A stretch of DNA of 48,448 nucleotides from Gnetum montanum. Its lineage: Eukaryota; Streptophyta; Gnetopsida; Gnetales; Gnetaceae. Numbering within the stretch: the first letter of the stretch is position 1; every line of letters starts with the position of its first letter. The notes beneath the pieces are model-generated. The model worked only from the letters and a program-made list of their open reading frames with translations, was not told the origin of the DNA and did no database searches. The translations under genes and the position numbers were made by a program. The stretch lies in NCBI GenBank assembly GCA_015680685.1, contig MNCI01002748.1, positions 410,971 through 459,418 on the forward strand, given 5' to 3'. Below, one piece after another: positions 1-10,663 of this stretch.

Positions 1-753
1 AGGAATATGCAAATGAATAAAGGAACTCCTAGGGTCAGTTAGTTTCCTGGGAAGGTGGCCTACCTTGATCCAGTCAGTTACGGTATGTGTTAGCATAACC
101 ATATGCGTTACACTCCCTTGGACTGAAGGGTGCTCCGAAGTGTTAGTAGTTAGAGGCCTATACATATACCCGTCCGCTTGTTGTTTCGAGAGCCTATCCG
201 GGCTCCTAGTTCTGAAAAAGGGTCTCCTTTTTGTACAGTTATCGCTAGCACTAGTGTCCGGTTGGATATTTACACTCTGAATATTTACAGATCTCGCGGC
301 GTGATGTTGCTGTGGTTGGGTAGGTAATTCCCCTTGCATTGTTGGAGCAGGAGGTGTTATGGGAACTACTTGTGGAAAAGGTGTGGGTGGAGTTAGAGGA
401 TGGATGGAATGTGGAATGTCTCCCGGAGGAGAAGGAGTCCTTCTAAAGTACTCCCGAGCGTAGTAGTGACGGCGTGGAGTGTGACTCATAGCGTCACCTG
501 GAGAAACAGGCTGCTGCACATAATAACCATAAGGATCAGGCTGCCGGTAAGGGTATCGATGTGTCGGCTGTGGCATCCCCCATGAATGTGGGTATTGCCA
601 CTGCTGATGTTGTTCGATGGGCTGTGGAGGCGTTCCATTTGGATAATTCGTCAAGGGTTGGTGGAACGGCCTTGGGTTACCTTGTGGATAAGGTAACCTT
701 CTGGGTGTTTGCCGTTGATTAAGTCTTGGGTTTAATGCATACACCCCAGACTC
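1..753 (-). CDS. Gag-pro linker and start of protease region, Ty3/gypsy element (runs off window)
   Basis: Directly after the gag amber codon the minus strand stays open in the gag frame for 251 codons to the window edge. The product is rich in Pro, Gln, Tyr and Arg (for example YPYRQPDPYGYYVQQPVSPG) and ends with a segment containing DWIKVGHLPRKL. The same segment lies just before the retropepsin motif in the plus-strand copy at 24740-24860. The linker is probably disordered and joins Gag to the aspartic protease. There is no initiator Met at its start, so expression would need readthrough of the UAG at 754-756. No stop interrupts it, whereas the plus-strand copy has several, so this is the better preserved copy. 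The protease active site lies outside the window. Confidence 0.72.
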
Positions 754-2622
754 CTACAGATGTGAGATGATTGGACAACATCCCTTGGGATGTTCATAAT
801 AGCAGACCTCACATCCACTGTCATTGTCTGAATTAAAAGTTTCAGCCTCATCGGAGTTAGAGATTTTTCCCTTACCCTTGTTATGTGCAGGGTTAAAGTT
901 TCTCCACCTGTTTTTGCTTTTATCACTACTTTGCTCATCCGTAGACTCTTCTACTATTTTCAGGACTGTTTCTATTCGTGAGTCTAAGGAATCCCACATT
1001 TGGTCTACCTTAGCCGATACCTCTGTTGTTAACTTTTGGATCGGCACAGTTTTCCTGTTCACCAACTCTTCGAGTGGTGACTCATCCTCCTCATTACAAA
1101 ATTTCACTCCCTTCTTATGAAGGGAGGGATCACGGTTTTATTCCTCCGCACTTTCTCTTTTCCATAGCTCACCCTCTTCTTGCGCTACTTGTTCCAACAA
1201 TACTTCAACTTCATGGGCTCTTAGTTGGGAGAGTCTCCCTTGGGCGTAAGTCCCAAGAGTTCTTCTCGTTTCATTTCGTAGCCCATCCACGAGGTGGCGA
1301 AGTTGATCCCGCTTAGCGTACCCATGGCCCGGGCAACGATGTAGCAATGTGTAGTAGCAGGCCATGGCAGCATCCAAGGATTCATAAGCTCCTTGTTTCC
1401 AGCCTTGGATCTGCTTACGCAAGTTGGACACTCTGGAGTACGTCTGGTATTTGTTGTTGAATAATTCGAGCATCGTACTCCACCTCCTGATGGTTTCCGG
1501 CTCTAAGGACCGGTACCAGCTTTCCGCTTCTTTAGTGAGTGTCCTTGGGAACAACTTGAGTTTCTTCCACTCATTGTCTATGTTCTGCAAGGCACAGGCA
1601 TCGTGGAATGCCTGTAAGTGATGTTGAGGATCAGCGTTGTATCCCCCTTCAAAACGTGGGATATTATTTATATCCAAACGCTTGATCCTACTGTCCTTCA
1701 AATGCCTTGTGGGAATCCTAACTGCCTCTCTAATGTCAAGCATACTTCGGGTTGTGAATAGGGGTTCATCATGATCGTCTCTTTCATGACGTCTGTGATG
1801 TCTACGTGGTGATTCCCTATTCTCCCTACGTCCTTGCCCTTGTCCTAACTCCTCTCGACCTTCTTGTCGAGGCATTTCATCTCTTTTACCTCTACTCTCC
1901 ACGTTATGCCCATGGTGGTTGCACCCAGATGTGGAAGGAGAGGGTGAATGATGTGATGAAGGGGAAGAAGAAGGGGATCCATCACCATGGTGATGTTTCT
2001 TGCCTTCTCTTCGGCTGCTTCGGCCCCGATCGTTGTCACGATCTGCATGTCTGTCATTAGTGTGAGTGATTGTTCCTGCCGTGAACAGCTTGTGCTCACG
2101 GGGGTCAGAGCCTGGAATGTGTATCGTTGATCTAAGGCCCTGATGCCTAACCTCTTCAGTAGAGTGAGGAGGAGGAACATCATTTTCTAAGAAACCCGTT
2201 GTGAGGGGTTCCTCGTCTCCTATTTCACTAATGACTTGGGAAACCTTGCCCTTCAGTAGTGAATGTTGGCTCTCCTGCCTTGCATCTCGAATATGTTGGG
2301 CTTTTGTGGGACGATAATCCCTCAGAGTGTAATCATCCGCAACGTATTCAGTAATCAGTTCTTGCATGCCATACCGTACCAAGGCACGGAAAAGCATGTT
2401 GGAAGCAGAGCGATCAGGGGGTAACACGATGTTACCTTGCATGTCTCTCCACCGCAGTTGCTCATCTTGATGGAAAACAAAGGTAAAATCTGGCACATAC
2501 TCATCGGGATGAGTATATGTGACCTTAGCTTGTTGAGGACATGGTTGATTTCGGTTATGTGTATGATGCTGACTTTCTCCTGTATTGTCCTTAGGTGAGT
2601 TGATTTCGTGAGAAGAAGCCAT
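754..2622 (-). pseudogene. Ty3/gypsy Gag, about 622 codons, one internal TAA
   Basis: Gag forms the retrotransposon particle and binds its RNA. The ATG at 2622 lies about 130 bases inside the PBS and fits the N-terminus of the plus-strand copy. Residues 1-140 hold a conserved block (HPDEYVPDFTF, HQDEQLRWRD, GNIVLPPDRS). About residues 190-300 are a low-complexity His/Ser/Arg tract. About 325-490 match the retrotransposon Gag (PF03732-like) core (IPRFEGGYNADPQHHLQAFH, ESWYRSLEPETIRRW). The frame meets TAA at 1138-1140, then continues unchanged through a coiled segment (KLTTEVSAKVDQMWDSLDSR) to a knuckle-like CEVCYYEHPKGCC and TAG at 754-756. In the plus-strand copy the TAA position is TAC (Tyr), so the TAA is a private mutation. 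The TAG is shared by both copies. Gag identity is firm; whether this copy still works is doubtful. Confidence 0.85.
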
Positions 2623-2752
2623 TCTTATTGGTGTGCAACTTCACCGTTATTTTTTTGTTCTTTATTAACTGATTAACCCTAAGGTTCGTTTTAAGCTCAC
2701 AACGATGTGCGTGATATCCCTTATGTTAAATTGGCGAAAAAAAAACACTTAG

Positions 2753-2770
2753 TCCCCGGCAACGGCGCCA
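2753..2770 (-). other. Primer binding site, tRNA-Asp type
   Basis: On the minus strand this reads TGGCGCCGTTGCCGGGGA, one base after the LTR terminus. It is an exact complement of the 3' end of plant tRNA-Asp(GUC) including CCA, as I recall that tRNA. It fixes the LTR edge and the element's orientation. The base after it (C) departs from the tRNA. Confidence 0.85.
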
Positions 2771-3717
2771 ATGATGAGTGGCGAGGTACCTCTACACTCC
2801 ACCATACGAATACGAGCGTGCACGCGCGATCCGGTCGAACTCCGCAGACTTAATGCCTTAACGCCACAAGAAACACTTGGGGCTAATCGATCGTTGTCTT
2901 CCCAGGCTTGCTTGTATGTGTCACGGTGTATGGTTAAGAAAGTCTGAGGTATGTGATTTTTTTGGTATTTTCGGCTTATCTTCTATGCTACCAGGATAAA
3001 GGGTTGAGAAACTAAGCTAACTCTAACTAAGATCTAAGTCTAAATTAACTAGCGTTAGCATCCGTTCCCACTTACCGGACACACCCTAAACTATGCAATT
3101 GCAGCTTACCAAACGCTAACCGTTACTGGGATCGCCACACGTAATGCAAGTGCTCGAAGTGGTCGTACTGAGGCACCTATTTAGCCTACGTGTGATAAGC
3201 ATCCGATTCCTTAGCCAGCCGTACACACCCATGGGTGCTCGTAACTAAGTCGTACTTATCACACGATCTAGCCTAGCAATGAGTAGCCGATTCCTCAACT
3301 AGCCGTACACATTAGACCCAGGAGTTACCAAGCGCAGAATCCTGGAATACGCTACTGGGTTACCAAGCATCCAATGCTCGTAATTGAGTTGTACTCATGC
3401 ATTGCGTCAAGCAGCCGATTCCTTGACTAGCCATACACGTCCGTAGACGCTCGTAATCAAGTCGTACTTGAACGCACTAGGAAAGCAGGAAATAAAAGCA
3501 ATAAATGAAACCACGTGCTGCAAGGTTTATCCAAACAAGTTCGTTTTTATTTCCGTACACAATTTGGGTTCAGGTTACAAGCTGCTCGAATAAAGAGCCG
3601 TTCACTCTAGTACTCCTACTGCGGGCACATGGGGAAAAATTCTAACTCTGGAGTGATCAATTTGCCAGAGCTTCGCTACACTAGCTAGGATTAGGAAATA
3701 AGGGGAGCGCCGCCTCT

Positions 3718-3725
3718 TATTTATA
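3718..3725 (-). promoter_or_regulatory. LTR TATA box
   Basis: TATAAATA on the minus strand, placed between the palindrome array and the R hairpin. It is at the same relative position as in the LTRs at 21048, 27503 and 46983, and is the likely Pol II core promoter of the element. Confidence 0.7.
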
Positions 3726-3738
3726 GAAATGGTGGCGG

Positions 3739-3868
3739 GACGCGATATCTCGTACACGATATCGCAGGAGAAGAAGCGATATCGCGTCGGCCGCGATATC
3801 GCGTACGCGATATCGCATGGGATGCGATATCGCGTCAGCCGCGATATCGCGTACGCGATATCGTGGCC
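3739..3868. repeat. U3 palindrome array (CGATATCG core)
   Basis: At least six GATATC-centred palindromes occur in 130 bp, spaced by GTAC, GTCGGC or GGAGAAGAA. Positions 3793-3816 form a perfect 24-bp palindrome: GCGATATCGCGT followed by its own reverse complement. A near copy (23 of 24) lies at 3841-3864. The array is very CpG-rich in an AT-rich region. Related arrays occur in the other LTRs of the family. Confidence 0.92.
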
Positions 3869-3890
3869 TAGTGTAAATCGCGTCTCATCA

Positions 3891-6800
3891 ACTCCTTATC
3901 ATAGACACTATACTTTTTCCTTGATTCATTGAGGTGTTTCTGAGAAAAAAAAAAGGGTAATAGGTCTTCTATCTTGTGACAAGAACTTCCAATTGCTAGA
4001 CCACTAGCATTCATCTCCACTTAAAAGAGTTTGTGGAAATCTAAAATGACAAGCACTAGTTTACTTGCAATCTTTTCCTTTAACAAATCAAAACTCCTTT
4101 GTATTTCATCATTCTATCTAAAGACTTGATTATTCCTCAAAAGGAAAAATGTTAATCATGTGATGCCACTGAAGTTCCTAATGAACTTCCTATAGAATCT
4201 TGTCAAACTAAGATAAGAATGTGCCTTCCAATATTCTTTGGAATTAACCATTCCTTTATAACCTTCACCTTGAATGCTTTCATCTTTACTTGATTTTTGG
4301 AAATTACATGTTCCAAATATGTAATCTCCTTGATAAACTGATATTTTTTATGTTTATCATTAATTAGGCCTCATCTAACTTTTGGTATACAAGTCTTAGA
4401 TAACCAACATGTTCCTTCTCATTTGAGCTATAAATAAGAATGCATTAATGAACATAATGTACCATTTGCTAATCAATGCCTTCAAAACATCATGTATTAA
4501 TTTGTTAAACAAAATGGCACCACAAGTCATTCAAAAAAACCATCCAAAGTCTTTAAAGAAATCTTTTATTCATCACTTGGTCTAATTCTAATTTATTAAT
4601 ATGCATTTTTTTAAAATCAATTTTAGTAAACACCTTAAAATGTATTGATCATCCATCTTGAAATGAAAAAATTTGACTCATCATAATCCTATTTACTACG
4701 TTTTAGTTAATGCACATCATCCATTATTTTCTCTCTTTCTTTGGAACTATTATTATCAGAACTATACAAGTAGATATCAACTTCCTTACTAATCCATTTA
4801 TAAGTAGCTACTCCACTTGCTTGTAAATTTTAGCTTGCTAATTTGATGCTATTTGATATGCTCTTTTATTTGGAATGGTAGCATTTGGAATAAAATCAAT
4901 TTTTTTTGGAGATTCCTCATTAGTGTCAATCCATCCAACTTTCCCTTAAAGACATTGGACAATTATTTAGCTAATCCTTCAACCACTGTTGAAAGTTCAC
5001 ATTGCTCAGCCATGGATGATGCAATTATGGATATCACAACAAAACCAATGCATGCATCATCATATTCTTTAATGTATTCTCTTTCCCTTAAGAGCATCAA
5101 AGATGCATTTATTAATGACTAATTTCTCAATTGTTTAGGTATCATAGGAATCAATTCCTAGATTTCATCATCTCTAGCCACTAATCACATAACTTTCACT
5201 CCATCAAATTTAGCACCATTGTGAAAATTCTAAAGTCTCCCAAGGATTACATTAGCACAATCAATTAGTAATACATCACAAATAGTATGATTAATGAATC
5301 TAAAAAACTTAAATGTAAAGACACATTGCTTCCTAACATCTTAATAGAAATACGTTGATGATCAATGCATCTTGTAGGGTCTAGGATAAGGATAAGCTAC
5401 TAAACCTAGTCTAGCAACAATCCTAGATGAAATAACATTTTTTTGATCACCCTCATTAATCAAAATACGAATGCACTCATCATTCTTATGACATCTAGCT
5501 CAAATTATAAATGACAATTTTCTATAAGGATTATCCTTTTTGAATTGATCATGAATCAATTTGTTTTAGTTACTTCTTAATTTTATAAGCATTAAGATTA
5601 CCTCTTTAAGAACCTAGTTTGATGATTTCTTCTTCATGGTTTGTACCTCCTTTCCTTTGATGGATTTCTAAAGAGAACACTTTCATTTCTTGTGTCTTAT
5701 TTCTCTACACTTAAAGCATTACATCTAGAAGAGTTCCTGACGTTGGAATTCTTACATTTGTTGCTTAAATTCTCCTTATCCTTGCCTTTGCTTTCATCCT
5801 TATCAAGCTTCTTCTCTTTATGATCTTCATTAGCTTTTGATATATCCCTTGTCAAATTTAGATTTCTTATCATTCCCATTTATTTATTTTTTTCATTGCT
5901 CCCAAACCTACTAAGTTTTTTTTAGTATTTAATGCTAATTTATAAGCCTCATATAGGATTTAAGGTTTTTTAGAAGATCAAATCGTGTTGGTATTACATC
6001 TTTATACCTCCAAGGAAGATAGATACTTGCTCCTATTCACTTTAACCCACTTTAGAATGATGGAACAATTTAAAAATTTCAAGGTAGAAGTCATTCACAT
6101 CCTTATCACCTTATTTCAAGTGTTTCAACTTCATAATAGCTTATTTCCTTGCATTGCTCATATTTCTACCTCAACATGTATTGCATACTAGCCACTAGTT
6201 CATTTGGACTTTAATTTTCATAAAAAATGCATCACACTTCTTTTCCTATTAAATAGAAGATATACCTTCTAATTTGGATTTAAAAATTGGTACCCTAACA
6301 TGATTAGATACCTCTTTTAATTTAGTGCTTTTTCAAAGTCTTCAATCATGACTCAAATGCATGTAAGTTTTCCACACCATTGAAAGACTTCAATTAAACA
6401 TAGAGAAGTCTTGGTGCATTTGTAAATGCTCTTGCAAGTCTAGCCTCATCTTAATCATCTAGATTTGAATTCCTAGATGAATGTGACCTTGATGAATAAG
6501 CAACTAATGGAGTCCTTTGAGATCTCATGTGAGGGTTAGAGTTTCTTCATCATAAAACCCATTATGTGTGGGATATTCTACTCCCATGTGCTGAATGGAC
6601 AACCTTCACATCATCTCCTCCCTTGTCATCATGAAGATCTTCATCTTCATCTCCAACAAATGAATCTTTAGCCTCATTCCTTTCATGACATGGACCTACA
6701 TTAGAACTAAGTTTAGCATCCAATTGCTCCACTCTATCTACCATCATGTTGGAGGTACCTTTCAAATCTTCCATGTCCCTCTTGAAAGCTTGAACATAGT

Positions 6801-7023
6801 TGTTCTTAGAAGCCATGTTTCCCAAGTAATTCCAGACAGGATTCAATACTCAAGCATAGATATAGAGCAATTGAAGATATAAGAAACATAATACTTCAAA
6901 TCTGGACATAAATTAGATCCAAACACATCAAGAATCCATCTCAACTAGGCATGCATGACCCTAAGAATAGATTTCAAATAGGATATTCAAGACCTAAGTA
7001 TTCCAAACTATGCTCTGATACCA
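3891..7023 (-). pseudogene. Decayed Ty3/gypsy (chromovirus-like) gag-pol, copy 1
   Basis: Heavily mutated minus-strand remnant, read from high to low coordinates. A tRNA-Met type PBS lies at 7012-7023. A gag-like reading of 94 codons (6562-6846, start MNPVWNYLGNMASKNNYVQAF) follows, then a Lys-rich gag C-terminal piece (5697-5879). A reverse transcriptase trace at about 4330-4640 shows FTKIDF, then PF before a run of residues resembling the linker, and ILIYSSNEKEH, matching the usual ILIYSS..EEH of chromovirus RT. The end of RT and start of RNase H reaches the LTR junction at 3891. Many stops and shifts make it inactive. Clade is inferred from the RT signature and the Met PBS. Confidence 0.72.
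7012..7023 (-). other. Primer binding site, tRNA-iMet type
   Basis: Minus strand TGGTATCAGAGC, the standard plant initiator tRNA-Met PBS. It places the 5' LTR of the decayed chromovirus-like element at higher coordinates. An identical site lies at 33812-33823 in the duplicated copy. Confidence 0.85.
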
Positions 7024-7520
7024 CTAATCTAGAATGGCTCTAATTGTCACATTCTTTAAGAATCATATGTAATTCAGCATTCAATATAACCAATTCAATC
7101 TCTAATATCAAGAACAATTTATTTCAAAAGAAAACATAAAAAAAGAATCTCTCTAATTAATATGAATAAATGAAAATACATTAAAATTATAAAACAAAAC
7201 CCATAAGAGCTCAAAAGTACCAACCCTTTTAAATACAAAACCTCTTATAATCATTAATAGTTGCAGAGAACAAGGCTTTACAACTCCCATAATTCTCACC
7301 TACATTTATCTTACAAAATTTTATTAAATAATTTTAAATAATACTTTTTAAAACATATTTTTGTAATTTATGTTAAAATTTCATTTTTTTCAATTCTTTC
7401 AATAATTTTCAATCACATGAATATAGATATCTCAACAAATTAGACCAATTTTATTTGTCCAATAGTTTTAATTAGCATCTACAAGATATCGTTAAAACAT
7501 TTCATGATGAAGTTTTGTTA
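7024..7520 (-). mobile_element. Probable 5' LTR remnant of the chromovirus-like element
   Basis: AT-rich sequence directly upstream (minus sense) of the tRNA-Met PBS. It includes a TATTTAAAAGGG stretch near 7226-7237 that could be a promoter. I could not fix its outer edge and no partner LTR is visible, so the call rests on position alone. Confidence 0.4.
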
Positions 7521-8725
7521 GATCATCATCCAATAAAGATTTATTTATCTTTTGGCAACATAGCCAAACATGTTTATTCAACTCTATATCACATAAATGT
7601 TTTGGCTTTTTCTTATAATCAAGGGTGCATGCTTCTTAGATGTCTTTAGAATGTCAAACCTAAGCCTCCAAGTACAAAGTTTGAATTGATTGGTGGATGT
7701 GCACTACGAGGAGGGTTGATTCTTTGGCTCTTTACATATGACAATAATCTAGTACTAAGGTAGATTTATTATACATAATATTGAGCAATCCCTTATGCAG
7801 GTATCTCATTAACTTGTGCGAAATCCCTTGATTTTGCAAACGTTGCAAAGCAAGCCTAGGATGTTCATCAAGCCAAGAGCTCTCTTAGTAAAAGTTTACT
7901 TTCATGGCTAAAATCCAAGATAAACACTACAAAGTATTTTTTAAATATCTTAAAGGAAATAATCATTTACCTTCTGTAAGAAATATTTATGATGGACATG
8001 TTTTTCTTCATGAGCCAAAGAAAATTACCAAATATATTTCTTTTCCTCAAACACATGCCTTCTAGGTAATTGCTTCCCATATTCCTTACATGGTTCAACT
8101 TGAAAGATAAATAAATAATTAACGTAGATATTTTTCTAGATGAATTAATGGATGCTTGTTCTAGCATGGCTGATGGAAAATCTTCTAGTTTTCATGGTTA
8201 TCTTATTGAATTTTTAAAATATAATTGAAATATAGTTGTTAATGATATTTATTCTATCATTATGGAAGGCATTTCCAAGGGTGTTTTGGGCAATTATCTA
8301 AAGAAATAAGTTATCAAATTTATTCCAAAAGAGGAAGATTTATATTATATTATATTATGTTACTTTATTGAACATTGTTATAAAATTTTAACTAAGTCTC
8401 TCACTAAGTGCCTACAAGTTATTCTTCTAGATATTATTTGTCTAGAACAAATTGGATTTGGTAAAATCATATATATTTTTGATAATGTTGTTACTACTTG
8501 GGAACATATGCAATGGGTAGAAGACACTAATTAAAATATTTTCTTTATTAAAATTAACTATGCTAATGTCTATGATTGGATTGAATGGGGATTTATCCTT
8601 ACTTTCCTCTATAAATTTAGTTTCAATTGTAAATTTATAAATATGATTCGTTTGTTCTTTTGAAAATGCTAATGCTTATGCTGCTAAAGCAATAGATATA
8701 AGTGAATCCTTTTTTATCAAAAAAT
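7520..8725 (+). pseudogene. Decayed L1-type LINE ORF2 fragment, copy 1
   Basis: Plus-strand conceptual reading, broken by stops and shifts, follows the order of plant L1 ORF2 between endonuclease and reverse transcriptase. There is a linker with SWLKSKINTTKYFLNILKE near 7890-7960, and LMDACSSMADGKSSSFHGY...FLKYNWNIVVNDIYSIIMEG near 8155-8265 (L1: PGPDGF...FWDIVG.DI). IPKEED follows near 8320, then YKILTKSLTKCLQVILLDII near 8380-8440 (L1: YKIISKILANRL...IIS). The YADD region is not recognisable. It is an old fragment with no detectable 3' tail. Confidence 0.62.
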
Positions 8726-8732
8726 TTGTTAG

Positions 8733-9180
8733 TGTCACATCCCCATTCTCAAAAGGTGTCATTCCATAACAAGAAGTTATAATAATTGTAAATAAGATTC
8801 TTAATAAAAGGACACATTGTAATAATGGGGTATGTCTCTTGAGGTAACCTTTGGAGGTTTGATATAAGGTATTTATACTAGTAACTTATAAGTCATTCTA
8901 GCATGAAGTTATGGAGCTAGTAAACGCAAGTAATAGGTGCTTAGTGAAGTGGGATAGATATGGACTTGATCATCCCTTTTAGCCTAGTCTAGGACTAATC
9001 ATGCTTATAGTGCTAGCTTATGTCTAATAGATAGAGCATGTTCCATATATATTTATTCATTTTCTAATTTCCTTATTAATAAAGTTCCTTTTTATCTTCT
9101 TTTGTCTATTCAATATGAACAATCTTGAATATAATGTATATTTGACATCATCTATGACATATGAGAATGAGATATAATAA
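8733..9180 (+). mobile_element. LTR (TGTCACATCCC family), copy 1
   Basis: Begins TGTCACATCCCCATTC and ends near GAGATATAATAA. It is followed by TGGTATTGGAG (9182-9192), which resembles a degraded tRNA-Met PBS. The first 120 bases are homologous to a sequence at 40501 that is preceded by a PPT-like TAGGGGGTAG, so both are best read as LTRs of one family. AATAAAG near 9084 could be a polyadenylation signal. The interval 8505-9033 is replaced by N in the duplicate. Confidence 0.55.
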
Positions 9181-9192
9181 TTGGTATTGGAG

Positions 9193-9942
9193 AAAACCAT
9201 GAACTAAGGAAAATTAGGTTTAAGGGTTAATCACAATCTAAGGATGAGCTATTAGACATAGTCCCACCATGCTACATCATGGTTGGGACCACATAGATCT
9301 TGTTTTATCACATAATAGCTCTGGCAATAGTACATGCAATGTAAAAAGTCCTGTGCACCATGATCCAACCTACGTGTCCAACTTTTGACTTGCTACTACC
9401 GGACTCTTACACCACACTTCTTCCCATGCTAACTCTCACACTGTTGGTGCTTTCCATATGTTGTCCTTTTTCCCACATTCCTACCATCATCCTTTTTAAC
9501 CTTGACTATGGCCTTTGTGCCATCTTAGCATGCCCCATCTATACTACAACTTTTAGCTTTTGTATCCATATTTTCAACCATATGCACCACCTTGCATCCC
9601 ATGCTATCTCCCATTGTTGCCTTAACCTGTGCCCTGCCCTTGCTAAATTTTTTGGGGAAAAATTTTTCAAATCTTTCAACAAGGGTAGGGACTGGTGGTT
9701 CTAATGGTGCCTGCCAACATTGTTAGTTCCTATCTCCTATAGTATCAATAACATCCATCATACTATCACTCAATACCTTCAATGTTAGCAATGAATGCCA
9801 TTTTATTTCCTTCCCGTATGGATAAGAGGGAGGAGGGATAAGATTTTTTAAAATATAATTAGCATTAAATTTAGATATCAAAACATGATAAAACTAAAAA
9901 AATTTGTACAATTGATGGTTAGTAGTAAGCTAAAAACTAGAT
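9193..9942. other. No recognisable gene
   Basis: Follows the LTR/PBS candidate and may be internal sequence of that element. A 114-codon open frame at 9360-9704 is Thr/Leu/Cys/His rich with no family signature, and in the duplicated copy the corresponding frame ends differently. I do not call it a gene. Confidence 0.5.
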
Positions 9943-10000
9943 AACTAAGCATGCCTCTTCTAGAGTAGTATTGGGATGGGTGATTTCCTGAGAAGTCCTT
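9943..10000 (+). repeat. 5S-rRNA-derived sequence, plus orientation
   Basis: The stretch follows the 3' half of plant 5S rRNA: TAAGCATGCCTCTTCTAGAG, then TAGTATTGGGATGGGTGATT, then TCCTGAGAAGTCCTT. The 5S counterpart is TTAAGCGTGCTTGGGCGAGAG-type sequence followed by TAGTACTAGGATGGGTGACC and TCCTGGGAAGTCCT. This half holds the Pol III internal control C box. Cassandra-type TRIM elements carry 5S promoters in their LTRs and are the likeliest source. It is not a functional 5S gene because the 5' half is missing. Confidence 0.75.
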
Positions 10001-10663
10001 AATTTTTGAAAAATCATGCCGTACATTTTAGGTAACTAAATAGTAATAAATTTCAAATTTTAATTTTTTTTGAAAAAAAAAGTCATTTCTAGCATATTTT
10101 AACCTCTTGAAAGCAATGGTAACATTGAATTAAGCATAGAAGAACCCAAGAATTATGTTTTTAAGCCTTCTCTTAAAGTATGACCTTCTAGCCTCAAAAC
10201 TTAAATCATCATAACTTGTACATTTGATGGCCAATTTGGATGAATAAATAGCCATTTAAAACATTCTTTAGGTAATATCAACTTGATCATACAAGAACCC
10301 AATAATTAGATGATAATTTAAATTATGTCTTAGTAGACCTATAACTTTACTAATTATAGATCTAGTAACTTTCTTTAACAAGTTGATGGTCATTTCTAAT
10401 AAATTTAATCTTTTTGTTATTCTTGGATCATAGAGTTGAATAATTATAATATATTTATTCATATTTAGATTCCTAAACTAGGATCTTTGGCCTCTACAAG
10501 AAAACCTAGATTACCGATCTCTAGTTGTAATTGGTTGCACTACCATGTCCTAAGGGGGTGGGGGTGTAGAAAGATCATTGAGATTTAGGAAAATAAAGCC
10601 AAAATATTATCTAATAATCAACTACATCAACTGAATAACTAAATTATCTATTTTTATATTATT
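10001..10663. other. AT-rich, no gene
   Basis: Sequence downstream of the 5S-like piece. It repeats phrases such as CATAACTT and GATGGCCAATTTGGATGAA, which may belong to the same 5S-bearing element. Nothing coding was seen. The segmental duplication ends inside it at 10614. Confidence 0.5.

Larger units (their letters stand above)
2772..3890 (-). mobile_element. 5' LTR of the minus-strand Ty3/gypsy element
   Basis: On the minus strand the LTR begins TGATGAGACGCG and ends CTCATCA, one base before the PBS. At 1119 bp it is the longest LTR of the family here. In transcript order it holds a U3 palindrome array (3739-3868), a TATA box, an R-region hairpin (3646-3670) and a U5 with about three repeats of a block containing AAGTACGACTT, TTACGAGC and GTGTACGGCTA. 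The partner LTR is outside the window. The right flank resumes an old chromovirus RNase H region whose uninterrupted form is seen near 30688, so the element inserted there. The left target duplication is not visible. Confidence 0.88.
3891..10614 (+). repeat. Segmental duplication, copy 1 (partner about 30688-37838)
   Basis: From TCCTTATCATAGACACTATA onward this segment matches the partner almost base for base, in the same orientation and through the same mosaic of unrelated old repeats. It is therefore a duplicated genomic segment, not independent insertions of one element. Similarity stops after TATTATCTAA at 10614 (37838 in the partner). The left edge here is the LTR, while the partner continues leftwards, so the true duplication may be longer. 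This copy holds 529 bp where the partner has 258 N, and lacks the partner's LINE insertion. Confidence 0.93.

Noticed and set aside
3739-3868. Possible CRISPR-like or bacterial repeat array
   Set aside because: Units are palindromes of variable spacing inside an LTR U3, with no unique spacers or cas genes; the context is a plant retrotransposon.
5641-5823. Leu/Ser/Phe-rich frame, repeated at 32436-32618
   Set aside because: It is the antisense of the Lys-rich gag remnant on the minus strand; duplication explains the repeat.
9360-9704. 114-codon frame with several hydrophobic stretches, repeated at 36580
   Set aside because: Frame is disrupted between the two copies by indels and no family is recognisable.
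9943-10000. Functional 5S rRNA gene
   Set aside because: Only the 3' half is present and diverged; better explained by a 5S-derived repeat.
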